Below are positions 50,101-59,498 of a DNA stretch of 64,000 nt, piece by piece (positions within the stretch are counted from its first letter, which is position 1; every line of letters starts with the position of its first letter). The stretch is from Caecitellus pseudoparvulus. Its lineage: Eukaryota > Bigyra: Bicosoecida. The position numbers and the translations under genes were made by a program. Location of the stretch: positions 186,001 through 250,000 of the forward strand of contig CBFFRQ010000057.1 of NCBI GenBank assembly GCA_965644315.1, written 5' to 3'. The notes under the pieces are model-generated. The model had not been told where the DNA came from. It searched no databases and worked only from the letters and a program-made list of their open reading frames with translations.

Positions 50101-51319
50101 CATCAGTGTAGCGCCCGTCAGCGTCGACGGGACACGGCACGGAGCCGCCCTTTACGATGACGCCGGCTGCGGAGCAGACGCGGAAATCGTCCTCACCAAA
50201 GCCAGGGGCCTGGTGCACGACGCCAGTGCCGGCGTCGTCCGTCACGTATGTGTCCACGAGCACGCGGAATGCCCTGGCCCCGAACTCCTGCTCAAAGAAG
50301 GGGAATAGGGGTGTGTACTGCTTGCCGCCCAGCTCAGCACCCGGCATGCTCTTGACCTCCTCGAACTCGCCGCCCTTGTAGCCCTTCTTCTTCATCTTGG
50401 GGAAGAGCTGGGACAGGCGGCTGCGTGCGAGGATGAACTGAGCGCCATCCGACGTGCGCTTGATCTGCACATACTCCAGCTCGGGGTGCACGCAGAGGGC
50501 CAGGTTGGAAGGCAGGGTCCATGGGGTCGTGGTCCACGCGACGAAGGAGACTGCCGGGTCGTCCACGAGGGGGAAGGACACCACAACAGCGGGGTCAGTC
50601 GTGTCATCGTGGTAGTTCTGCCCAGCCTCGAAGTTGGAGAGGGGCGTGGAGCAGGCGGTGGAGTAAGGCATGACCTTGAAGCCCTGGTACACCAGGCCCT
50701 TGTCAAAGATGGACTTGAAGACCCACCAGACGGACTCCATGTACCATGGCTCCAGGGTCTTGTAGTCGTCCTCGAAGTCGATCCACCGCCCCATGCGGGT
50801 GACAACCTCCTGCCACTCGGAGCTGTACCGCATGACGATGCTGCGGCACTCGGCATTGTACTTGTCGATGCCCATGGCCAGCACGTCATCACGCCCCTTG
50901 ATGCCCAGCTTCTTGTCAATCTCGTACTCCACCGGGAGGCCGTGCGTGTCCCAGCCAAAGCGGCGGGAAACGTAGTGCCCAGTCTGCGTTGCATACCGTG
51001 TCACCGTGTCCTTGATGGTGCCGGCCAGCAAGTGCCCGTAGTGGGGCAGACCTGTCGCAAAGGGCGGCCCATCGTAGAATGTGTACTCGGGCTTTTCCTC
51101 AGACAGCTTCAATTGTGTCTGCGACGTGTGGCAGCGGCAGGAGGGGCGTGTGAGCGGGATTCCGGCGGACCACCACTGACAAGCTGTTCCCCTTGCAGCA
51201 GGCGCACAGCGTCTCTGCGCGCTCACCTTGAACGCATCGAGTGCCTTCCACAGCTTCAAGACATCCTCCTCAGCGGAGGGGAAGTTGACGTTCGCGCTGA
51301 CCTCGCCAATGGCAGCCAT
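47159..51319 (-). CDS. IARS1: isoleucyl-tRNA synthetase, cytosolic type
   Basis: Charges tRNA-Ile. Exons 51319-51227 and 51118-47159; the 108-base intron is in frame and stop-free, so an uninterrupted reading is misleading. The spliced protein has 1350 residues. Class I signatures are present: YDGPPFATGLPHYGHLLAG (HIGH-like, about 44-62), WDTHGLPVE, editing-domain motifs, and DGKKMSKRLKNYPDPS (KMSKS, near 605). The anticodon-binding domain follows, then a eukaryote-specific tail with a lysine-rich tandem repeat (separate entry) and a final ~200-residue domain. The start MAAIGEVSANVNFPSAEED is chosen because it leads into the conserved NFPSAEEDVLKLW; an upstream in-frame Met at 51364 lies in likely 5' UTR. 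Confidence 0.94.
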   Translation of the reverse strand: MAAIGEVSANVNFPSAEEDVLKLWKALDAFKVSAQRRCAPAARGTACQWWSAGIPLTRPSCRCHTSQTQLKLSEEKPEYTFYDGPPFATGLPHYGHLLAGTIKDTVTRYATQTGHYVSRRFGWDTHGLPVEYEIDKKLGIKGRDDVLAMGIDKYNAECRSIVMRYSSEWQEVVTRMGRWIDFEDDYKTLEPWYMESVWWVFKSIFDKGLVYQGFKVMPYSTACSTPLSNFEAGQNYHDDTTDPAVVVSFPLVDDPAVSFVAWTTTPWTLPSNLALCVHPELEYVQIKRTSDGAQFILARSRLSQLFPKMKKKGYKGGEFEEVKSMPGAELGGKQYTPLFPFFEQEFGARAFRVLVDTYVTDDAGTGVVHQAPGFGEDDFRVCSAAGVIVKGGSVPCPVDADGRYTDAVPTYKGVHVKEADATIMADLSAAGRLVQKGTIKHRYPFCWRSDTPLIYRVIPSWFVNVTSIKDRIIENNKQAHWVPGFVGQGRFHKWLEGARDWAVSRNRFWGTPIPIWTNEDGSEVVCIGSIQELAEKSGVTVTDLHRESIDHITIPSADGKGVLRRIDEVFDCWFESGSMPYAQLHYPFEHADRFDRGFPADFIAEGLDQTRGWFYTLMVLSTALFDKPAFKNCIVNGLVLASDGKKMSKRLKNYPDPSLIINKYGADAVRLFLINSPAVHAEPLPFKEEGVLQVVKSLFNPWVNAARFWVTCAQLYEEETGSTWAPSPAEAEGSPNDMDHWIMAAAQGLIKFVRTEMEGYRLYTVMPRLVTFIDQLTNWYVRLNRLRLKGTAVSSTQADRSAALAVLYEVLMVTVRLMSPFTPFLSEHLYQQLRQVHPAAIAAKAATADVGAGSAASDGVWAAYGASAGPEAESVGAAASVHFLQVPEFNPALLDPEMEARVAIMQEVVIAGRQARDRRALSVKYPIRNVTVVCADPAALEGAAAMEAYIKEELNTLTVSTSKDMGAWCTLTAEPEFKVLAKRVPKSLKAISAALAKLTTAEVEAGMVAGKLSVAGETLTQDEFKIALKLNADAAQFEGLTTSDGSMLVVIDVSQDDELRAAGLAREVSARIQKLRKAAGLQLSDAADIAIGVFPRDTPSTQVALAALKEAAHKTGSVAPGTALPDPAMYPATVDTGAGASADGAATDAKKGGDKKQKAKGGDKKQKAKGGDKKKKGGDKKKSKGGDDAVSTPAAASADLPPAEAAAFLGAAVAQHWSTISDTTRSNLLADVAFSVPSHAKVLCSADDIVGGALLRVSYLAPAVRVCDDETLKAAVVGQVPAARAASAAILPGSAGHFVKADASDEEVVAQLLGAVKTTLAQFTVEYLHTVMDGSGALNLEVNGAELSLKHGVHFFTEAAEHTAANKAVAQGAWAAMSMQGAAVLQ
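47761..47872 (-). repeat. 27-base tandem repeat encoding GGDKKQKAK in IleRS
   Basis: Two nearly identical 27-base copies encode GGDKKQKAK twice, followed by degenerate copies GGDKKKK and GGDKKKSK. The cluster sits between the tRNA-binding part and the C-terminal domain and makes a flexible, strongly basic linker that probably contacts tRNA. Copy number may vary between strains. Confidence 0.85.
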
Positions 51320-51713
51320 GGTGAGGAGGTTCCTGCCAGGTGGGGAGAGAAGCGATTTCCGCACCAGCTGCAGGGACAGAGACAGTCCAGCTGGCTTCAG
51401 CTGCTCGAGACTGCATCAAGAAGTGCAGGTACAGAGCACAGCACGTGTGCGTGGTTCGGTAGAAAGTATGTTGGGGGGAGGTATGCACCGCGCATCGCCA
51501 GCCGAGGTGTGCAGCACAGATTTCCTCAGAGGCTTGCAGCGCGGAGCAAGCCCTCGTCCAGAGCCTGGAGCAAACCACCTCTCTCAAATACAACACTTGA
51601 TGCACGGTATTCCGTTCCCAAGTGCTCATGCAGCAGAATCGCGGTAGCGTGGCTTCTTTCGCCTCACGCAGTACCGTGACTTGGCTGTCACTTGAGCAAC
51701 TCGCACTTGCACG
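51320..51713. promoter_or_regulatory. divergent intergenic region, 394 bases
   Basis: Lies between the IleRS start (leftward) and the carboxylesterase start (rightward). Near 51330-51345 on the minus strand there is a good acceptor (cacctggcag) just before the IleRS ATG, so IleRS may have an intron in its 5' UTR. No other element is identified. Confidence 0.4.
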
Positions 51714-53743
51714 ATGCGCGGCCTAGCAGCAGTTGTGGTCGCAGCTGCAGCTGCAGTTGTAGCAGGCGATACTTTCATTACCACGCGCACCAAGTATGGT
51801 GCGGTGATGGGTGTGGAGAGCAGCCTGGGGTACCAGGTGAGGGCTGCAAAGGCAGTGCACTTGTGCAGGGCAGGCGAGCACGCCGCGCGCTCTTCCTCCT
51901 GCACGCCGTCTGCCTCCCCTCTCCCACGTCTCAGTACTTTAAAGGCATCCCATACGCGGGTTCTACAGCCCCTCCTCACCGTTTCATGCCTCCTCAGCCG
52001 CTCGCTCCGTGGTCTGGCACTCTCAACGCGACGGCCTTCGCGCCGGGGTGTGTGCAGTCCCACCACAACCCGGACGTCCCTGCCCAGCAAAGCGAGGATT
52101 GCCTGAACCTGAACATCTACGCGCCAGCCGGTACGAAGGCGGGCGACGCGCTGCCCGTCATGGCCTTCATTCACGGTGGTGCCTTCGAGGAGGGCTCCAA
52201 CAGGGGCCCTTTTGACATGTACGAGGCCAACTACATCGTGCAGCAGCACAAGGTCGTCTACGTCACGCTGAACTATCGCCTGGGAGCCTTCGGCTGGTTG
52301 TCTGCCGGCGACGCGGTGCCCGGTAACATGGGCCTGCTGGACCAGCGCGCTGCGCTGCAGTGGGTGCACGACAACATCGCCTTCTTCGGCGGCAACCCCA
52401 GCGCAGTGACAGTGCAAGGCGAGAGCGCGGGAGCCATGAGCATTGGCCTGCACTTGGTGTCTCCCGGCAGCAAGGGCCTGTTCAAGCGTGCCATCCAGGA
52501 GTCTGGCGTGACGGGCTACCCCTACCGCGACTCCACCGAGCAGGCAGCGTACGGGATGCAGTTCTGCAAGGCGCTGCAGTGCGACGTGGCAGGGGGCTCC
52601 CCACCTGCAGCCCGTGCCCTGCGAGGACGCCTGGCCCAGCGCCGCAGCACGCCCAAGCAGTGGATGGGCCGCTTCGCTCTGCTCTCACAGGCACAGCGCC
52701 AGCAGGTGGCGGCGGCCGTGTGGGCTTCACCGGCTGCCCAAGACATCTTGCGGACATCCCCCGTCACCTCTGCCACAGCACTGGCGCAGGACTTCCACAC
52801 CCTGGCCCAGGCAGCCCCGCTGGTGTACGATGCGGCGGTGGACACGCTGGTGCGGGATGTGGAGGGTGCCACCTGCAACGTCACATGCCTGCAGGGGGCG
52901 ACGTCTGATGCAGTCAAGCACGCCGCCGGGGAGGCGACGAAGGACATTCTCTCCATTATTGCGGCCAACTGGGGGCACCTGTTCTCTGCCTTCCTGTCGT
53001 GGACGCCGACTGTGGACGGCACCATCGTGCCCATGAACCAGGTTCCCGCCATGCAAGCCGGCGCCTTTGACACGGACGTGGACCTGCTGGTGACCACCAA
53101 CACCAACGAAGGCGCAACTTTTGTGTACGCTGCGGTGGACTTCGAAGTGCCTTCCTTCCTCATCCCCCTCGCATATGACTTGCTGTGGGGCGAGGAGGCC
53201 AGCAAGAACATCTCCAAGAACGCACTGTACGACGCGAGCAAGTTCGCTGATGGGCGCACACCCCTCTCACACGTAACGACGGATCACCTCTTCCGGTGCC
53301 CTGCACAGCTGTGGGCGTCCGCGGTCAATGCCCACGGCCGCAGCGCCTTTGTCGGGCGGTACAACCACCTGTGGAGCTTCTCGTGGCTCTTTGCCAAGTT
53401 CGGCCTGCCCTCCATCTGCACCACCGAGGTGTGCCACGCTGCCGAGCTGCCGGCCGTGTTCCACGCCGTCAACACCACCGGCCGCGCCAACAACATCACC
53501 TTCACGCCGGCTGAGATGGGCCTCAGTGCGGCCATGGTGCAGTACTGGACCAACTTCGCAGCCACTGGCAACCCCAACACATATCCGGAAGGCGAAGATG
53601 CCAGGGTACCCTTGCCCATGGAATGGCCACAGTGGACCCCCTCCAGCCAGGTGGATTTGTCCCTCAACACAACGTGGACGACGGAGACAACACCGCAGTG
53701 TGCCATGTGGGACGCCATCGGCTATTCACAAAAGAACGATTGA
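51714..53743 (+). CDS. secreted type-B carboxylesterase (cholinesterase family)
   Basis: Exons 51714-51836 and 51935-53743 (intron 98) give 643 residues. A signal peptide (MRGLAAVVVAAAAAVVAG) is followed by FKGIPYAGS and EDCLNLNIYAP, both carboxylesterase B signatures. The nucleophile elbow is GESAGAMS with Ser205. The acid is Glu433 in NTNEGATF and the His is His542 in CHAAELPAVF, so the triad is complete. The oxyanion-hole segment FIHGGAFEEGS is intact. The family hydrolyses carboxylic esters outside the cell or in the secretory lumen; the substrate is unknown. Paired Cys residues agree with secretion. The ORF that starts at 51692 reads a different frame through exon 1 and the intron and is not the real start. 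Confidence 0.9.
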
Positions 53744-53907
53744 TGCAATGCACCAAACGCAGATTGCCTCCATATCAACACACTCATCAGTGTCCACCCA
53801 AAAGCGCGGCAGCGCTTCTTTCCTGCTCGTTGGCGACTCCACAGGCTGCCGCCAAGTGGCACGGCGTGTCGAGCAACTTCCGCACCTGGCCATCCGAAGC
53901 CCCTCCC

Positions 53908-55764
53908 ATGGCTGTCGCTGCTCTCATCAACACGGCCGCTTCGTGGCTCGCAAGTGCTGCAGTCATGGCGGCCTGCGCGCTCACTGCGACCCTGGGCTCA
54001 CTGGCTTTTGCCCTGCGCTTGCGTGGCCGCTCTGCCAAGCAAGCCGGGCATGTCACCGTCGGCGTGCTCCACCCTTACTGGTAAGTCTGAGTGCAGGTGC
54101 GGCAGCCAGGCACCTGCTAGAGACCGCTCTAGCTCTGCCCTGTATACAGCCATTCTGGAGGCGGCGGCGAGCGCGTTCTGTGGGTGGCCCTGGCAGCGCT
54201 GGAAGCCAGCGCCCTGGCTCCAAACCTCCACGTGAAGGTTTACACCGGGGACGACGCGACGTCAGAAGCCATCTTGCAGCGCGCCAAGGACCGTTTCAAT
54301 GTGGACTTGCTCTCTGCACGGCGCATGCATCTCTCCTTCGAACGCATCGTGTCTCGGAGTCTGCTTGGTGCGATTGCCTCGGCAGGCAAAGCGCCAACTG
54401 GCAAGCCACAACACCCCCCCCACCCCCGCAGAAGCATCCATGTACCCTCGCTTCACCATGCTGGGGCAGAGCCTCGGCAGCATGGCTGTCGCTGTGGAGT
54501 GCCTTCTGCGTTTCTGCCCCGATGTGCTGCTGGACACGACTGGTGCGGCTGCACCTGTTCACGCAGTGGCGAGGGCGAAGCATGTCCGCACGCTAGCCTC
54601 TTGCCACGCGCGCCTTCGCAGGCTTTGCCTTCACCTACCCCATCGCCAGGCTGGCCGGCTGCAAGGTGGCCACCTACACGCACTACCCCACCATCACCAA
54701 GGACATGCTGCAGCGAGTGCACGAAGCCCGCCCCACGTACAACAACGACGCCACCATCTCCAACTCAAGCACCTTGACTGCCGTGAAATTGCTCTACTAC
54801 CGCGCTTTTGCTGCAGTGTATGCCCTGGCTGGCGCCTGTGCAGACGTCATCATGGTGAACAGCTCCTGGACAAAGGTGCGTGCTGGGCGCTGCAACGGTC
54901 GGGACGCCACGACAACTGGGCAGCCCCCCTGCCGCCCTCCTTGCCTTGCAGGGCCACATCGACGAATTGTGGGGATACCCTGGCAGTTTGGGGGACGTGG
55001 AGTCCTCTGGTGCGCATGTCGTCTTCCCGCCGTGCAACACGGAGGGGTTTCGCGACGCGGAGCTGGACCCCCAAGGCAGAGCCGCCCGCAGGATGGTGGT
55101 GTCTGTGGCCCAATTCCGCCCCGAAAAGGACCACAGACTGCAATTGGAGGCTCTCGCAGCGTTGCGGCGCATGGGATCTGAGTTCAGTGACGTGAAGCTG
55201 CACTTGATTGGGGGCTGCCGAAACGCGGAGGACGAGGCGTTTGTGGCTGGTCTGCGCCAGCGCGCTCAGCAGCTGGGGCTGGAAGATGCAGTGGAGTTTC
55301 GGCTCAATGTTCCCTTTGCCGAGCTGCAGGCTGCCTTGGCGCAGGGCACGCTGGGCCTGCACACCATGTGGAACGAGCACTTCGGCATCGGAGTGGTGGA
55401 GATGATGGTAGGTTCCGAGGCGGCTCCGCTTGCGCCCCGCGACAGCTGCGCCGTTCACGCGCCCCCCCACCGTGTTTCCCCCTCACAGGCTTCGGGGCTC
55501 ATCACTATCGCGCACAACAGTGGGGGGCCACGTGCAGACATCGTGGTGCCGGCCGCACCTGCTGACGATGCCGTGGGTTTCTTGGCCAGCACTCCACAGG
55601 AATACGCCGACAGCATGGCGGCCGTGCTGCGGGATGCAGTGGACGTCCCACGCATGGCCACTGCGGCTCGGCGGCGCACGGAAGAGTTCACAGACGAGCG
55701 GTTCTCTGCAGAGTTCCTGCGCCACTTCACGCCTGCGCTGGAGCTGGCGGCGCAGGCAGTGTGA
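53908..55764 (+). CDS. ALG11: ALG11 alpha-1,2-mannosyltransferase
   Basis: Adds the fourth and fifth mannoses to the dolichol-linked N-glycan precursor on the cytosolic face of the ER (GDP-mannose donor). Six exons: 53908-54080, 54150-54367, 54432-54542, 54622-54875, 54952-55407 and 55489-55764, giving 495 residues with introns of 64-81 bases. An N-terminal membrane helix (about 10-35) precedes LHPYCHSGGGGERVLW at 53-68. FAFTYPIARLAGCKVATYTHYPT follows near 165-190, then VNSSWTKGHIDELWG, and the GT4 donor motif HTMWNEHFGIGVVEMM with AHNSGGPRADIV near 385-425. The last intron is 81 bases, in frame and stop-free. Every join restores a family motif, so the model is secure. Confidence 0.94.
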
Positions 55765-56122
55765 CGGAGTCGCACTGGGCTTGGGCGGGTCGCCGGGCAA
55801 GCAAGCACCCTTGCTTGCCCCTTCTTTGTACGCCTGCTTGCAATGGGGCTCGGTCTGATGGCGTTGACTGCGGTTGGGTGGGTGTTTGAATCGTTGAGCA
55901 TCAGCGCGCAGGGCGTGTCCCGTCAGCATTCCGCAGCCTTGCAGGGCTCCACCTGAGCAGCAGAGGGGCAGGCACTTCTTCCAATTTCATTTCAACACAC
56001 ACGCCAGTCCCCACCGCCACTGTCAAGGCCCCCATCAGGCTGGGCTTTCCCAGCCGCGCTCGTGTTTGACTTTGCGGTATTTGCCAGCACTTGGCCTGGG
56101 AGGCAGCGACCGCCCTCTCAGC
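55765..56122. other. intergenic region with a 3' hairpin
   Basis: 358 bases between ALG11 and the DVSKNH-motif gene. Apart from the hairpin given separately, I see no open frame or RNA gene. It should hold the ALG11 3' UTR and the next promoter. Confidence 0.4.
55795..55820 (+). other. 11-bp perfect stem-loop in the ALG11 3' UTR
   Basis: GGGCAAGCAAG and its exact complement flank a four-base CACC loop, starting 31 bases after the ALG11 stop. In a transcript this would form a very stable hairpin. It could affect mRNA stability or 3' processing. It is not the histone-type stem-loop. Confidence 0.5.
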
Positions 56123-58453
56123 ATGCTGAAGATCGCGAGGCAGCCGCCTGTCAGCGCCTTTCCAGGGCGCCCATTTCAGTTCTCCCTTTCGCTGGACGAT
56201 GTCCGCCGCAACGCTGCTGCTCTCGGGAGCTTGTGAGTGCCGCAGCTGCGGAAAAGTCGCGCTGGGCTGCACGGACCTGAGCCTGCGTTTGCGCTTGCAG
56301 GGGCTCCATTGCCTTGGCAGTGCACGCCGTAGAGGCATCTGAACACACCAGTCGTTCAATGATTCGCATGGAGTCGCCCATCCCCCGCATCGAGGGCGCG
56401 GTGAGTCTCGTCTGCGGAGGTACCAGGCTTGAATCCCAGCCTGCCACGCCTCACCCTGGGCACGTATGCGCAGGTCACCATTGTGGAGCCTGCCTCGCTG
56501 CACCTGCCAGTGCGAGAGGGAGGACCGCCTCTGCAGGTTACAGCCGTGCTGAACGTCTCCAGCGAAAGCCTCGGCGGCAAACGCGTGCAGCTGGTCATCA
56601 TCCCTGAAAACACTGGCGCCATCGCGCCGGTTATCACCGCCGGGCCCGGCATCTTCGTGGCGCCCTACGCGCTGGTGGTGCTGTCCACGCCGAACATCCC
56701 CGAGGACCAGCTGCCCGTGGCAGGCTCCGGCGGCGGGGCTGCGGCAGGTGCCCCGCTGGGCAACTTCTGTGAGACGCAGATTGGCCTCATCCCCTCAGAC
56801 CCTGCCAAGCCTGGGGAGCTGCTGCAGTCGTGGAAGGAGCTACCTAACCTGTTCTTCAAGGATGAAGGGTCCAAGGATCGCTGCATGGGGGCGGAGGTGG
56901 CCCTCGTGTCCGTGAACAAGGAGGACCCAGCGGGCCCCCTCAAGGTGGTGACGGGGGTGAAGCTGCACCTCAAGGTGGCCTTGGCCTTCTCAGACTTCGC
57001 AGAGGCACCGTCGTACTGCTCGTCAGGTGGCCGCAGGCGGGCCGGCGGGCAGCCCCTCCTGCACGTGGACAAAGGCTCCGTCATGCACATCAACCCCGAG
57101 ACTGGGCGCACGCAGGTGGAGTTCCGCGTCAACGACGTGTCGAAGAACCACGATGGCCGCCCCTTCCGCCTCGCCGTCATGGCTGACCTGGGGGACGACG
57201 TCTCCAGCGCCTCCGCCCTGGCCATGGACGGCCCCGTCGTCGCCTCCCACGTCGCCCCTGCCTTCTCCCACGGCATTGAAGTGCGCTCCAAACGCCGCAA
57301 GGCACGGAAGGGCAAGCCAGGGGAGGCGTCTGTGGCCGCGGCAGCAGCAGCCTTTGGCGGCATCGCGAGCGGGGGCGTGCCGCCCCTGCAAGCTGAGGTG
57401 TCAGGCTCATCCGGTGGACGCGTCGTGGCCGCCCCAGCCCTGCACTCTGTCAGCACCCTGCGAAGGTCTATGAATTCCGTCATCAGCTGGGCCAACCAAG
57501 TGGTGGAGCTGCTGCAGCACACACTGCAGTGGCAGTCGTACACGGCGGCTGACGGCCACATGCGCATGCGCTGCCCTGTCTGCTCCGTGGACGTGCCCTG
57601 CCACGCGGTGCAGGAGGGCCGGGCGGCGCACGGCCCCTCCTGCCGCCTGCACAAGACCATCGACACGTACAGCGGCGGCACGCTGGCTGCCTTGAACACC
57701 CTCGTCGAGCACATCCACGGCCCAGAGGCCACACAGCGCGCCAGAGAGCGAGCCCGGACAACGGGCCTGTCTGGGGGCCTCTCAGGCAACAGCAGTGACA
57801 TGCCCTCTGCCCGTGTACCCCGGCCGGGCATCGGCGTGAACCCTACAGCGTCACGTGCCGCAGACCAGGTGGCGGCAGCCCCCCCCGCCCCTCCCATCCC
57901 CCCCCTCAGCCGCGAGGAGAGCCTGGGCACCATGTTTGCGCGCACTGCCATGGAGCGCTCAGCGAAGATGCAGTCCGAGCACGCCAGCATGCACGGCAAG
58001 CGGGAGCGGGAGTTCACGTACGGCACCGTGTCGTCCACGGTGCAGGCCAGCGCGCCCAAACGCCCCGCTCCCGAGCGGGCCACGCCCTCAGGCACACACC
58101 CGGCCATGCCTGGCATGGGTGCCGCCCCAGCCTTGCTGCCTGGTGGTGTGCCTGTGCTGGCCCGCGCAGCCAGCAACGAAAGCATGCAGAGCATGGATGG
58201 GGAGCATGGTGACGGGCCGCTGGCGTTCCTGGCGCCTGCCTCCCACAGCCTGTCGGGCGGGGGCTTGGTGCCGCCGCCCCCCGCCATGACGACCCAAACG
58301 TCCATCTTGGCCGACGGCCGGGACGGCTGGGACGTGGACATCTCAGCGGCCCCGCGTGGACACGCTCTGTCCAACAGCCCCGCCCCTCCAGCGCCCACAG
58401 ACGGGCCCAGCTTCTTCCGCGGCAGCAGCGGCAGCAGCTTGACCGGCCGTTGA
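56123..58453 (+). CDS. unknown protein with DVSKNH-motif beta domain and a Cys/His cluster
   Basis: Exons 56123-56232, 56301-56400 and 56474-58453 (introns 68 and 73) give 729 residues. I do not recognise the family by name. The N-terminus has RPFQFSLSLDDVRRNAAAL and IPRIEGAVTIVEPASL. The central region (about residues 170-270) contains GRTQVEFRVNDVSKNHDGRPFRLAV and ends in a basic EVRSKRRKARKGK run. This looks like a conserved beta-rich domain closed by a nuclear-type basic stretch. A CPVCSVDVPCHAVQ...HGPSCRLH cluster near 430-455 could bind zinc. The last 250 residues are Ala/Pro/Ser-rich and disordered. A nuclear regulatory or DNA-binding role is a reasonable guess, not more. Confidence 0.72.
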
Positions 58454-58526
58454 TGCGGCGGGGTGGAATGCATCCCTGCCCTGCATTGCTTGTGGGCGCG
58501 CGCCCGGCAGCCCCAACGCAGGGCCC

Positions 58527-59255
58527 TCATGACGGGCTGCTGTCTGTGCCCAGCCCCTCACCAGCTGCGCCACCTTCACCCTCCTCCGTGGCCTGCCGGG
58601 CCTGGTGTTGGGGCACATCCAACTCCCGCTCAGGCAAGCTGGGAAGGGTTTGCGTCTGCGATCCCGACGATGTCAGAACATTCGCGGCTCCAAGCACAAC
58701 AGAGCCACCCCCCGACTCCTCTCGTACGCTCTGCATGTCTATGGTTGAGTTTGAAGTGGCAACTCGTGCCGTGCCGGCTGGAGATGTCGGCAAGTCACCA
58801 CCCTGCCAGAGGTGGACGCCCGCCGGCTGGTCTCCACTGGGCGTAAGGACGGCACCCACCCCTGATACTGCCGCTGAAGATACCTCTGCATGCACTTTAG
58901 CACCCCCCCAACACAGCCACTTGCACCACCTGCTGCGGCGGGCAGGTTGACCGACCTGCATGAGCCTGCCTGCGCCGCTCGTTCCTTGACGGCTGACACT
59001 CGCGCTGCCCCGTGCAGCAGAGCGGTGGCCACGGGGCGATTTGCAAGGCAGAACTGGGCCAAGTGCAGCCTTCCAGGCGTTGGAGGTGTCCAGGAAGGGG
59101 GGCGTGTCTTGCTGTGCGGTGGCCGCGGGTGCGACTTGAGCGCGTGTCAACGCAGGATTCAATTTCCGCACACTGCAAGTCTCTGGGCCTTTCCCGCTCG
59201 CAGCCAACGCAGCGAATGCTGTCGAGGATGAAAGCGTTTTGCCAGTTGAGCCCAA
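58527..59255 (-). CDS. hypothetical low-complexity protein
   Basis: An open frame of 242 residues from MGSTGKTLSSSTAF. Composition is Ser/Gly/Ala/Thr-rich with an acidic end (EEGEGGAAGEGLGTDSS); no domain, membrane helix or signal peptide. In its favour are a long stop-free frame with plausible codon use and no competing gene on the other strand. Against it are low complexity and lack of any motif. Introns, for example around 58930, cannot be excluded. It is 73 bases from the convergent upstream gene. Confidence 0.3.
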   Translation of the reverse strand: MGSTGKTLSSSTAFAALAASGKGPETCSVRKLNPALTRAQVAPAATAQQDTPPFLDTSNAWKAALGPVLPCKSPRGHRSAARGSASVSRQGTSGAGRLMQVGQPARRSRWCKWLCWGGAKVHAEVSSAAVSGVGAVLTPSGDQPAGVHLWQGGDLPTSPAGTARVATSNSTIDMQSVREESGGGSVVLGAANVLTSSGSQTQTLPSLPERELDVPQHQARQATEEGEGGAAGEGLGTDSSPS

Positions 59256-59498
59256 ATTCCGGACGACATCAATTTGATCTCACGTTGCTGCTGAGGGCGC
59301 TGCTTCGCTGCGCTGGGGCAGGTTTACACTTGACGGGACAAAAAAAAGACACTCAATAGGGTATGCAAGGCTGTGGCAACTTAGCAAGTGTTGTCTCTGT
59401 GCAAAGAATCGCTTTTCTCGCGGCTTGCTGTGACAGTCCGAGTTTTCTTGGGTTTCTCCTACACTGCTGCCCCTGCCGAGGCACAGTTGGCCTGTGCT

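Noticed and set aside
55795-55820. Hairpin read as a Rho-independent terminator
   Set aside because: The genome is eukaryotic and no U tract follows; kept only as a 3' UTR structure.
56665-58530. Minus-strand open frame of 621 codons
   Set aside because: Antisense shadow of the DVSKNH-motif gene, whose plus frame carries splice-supported motifs.
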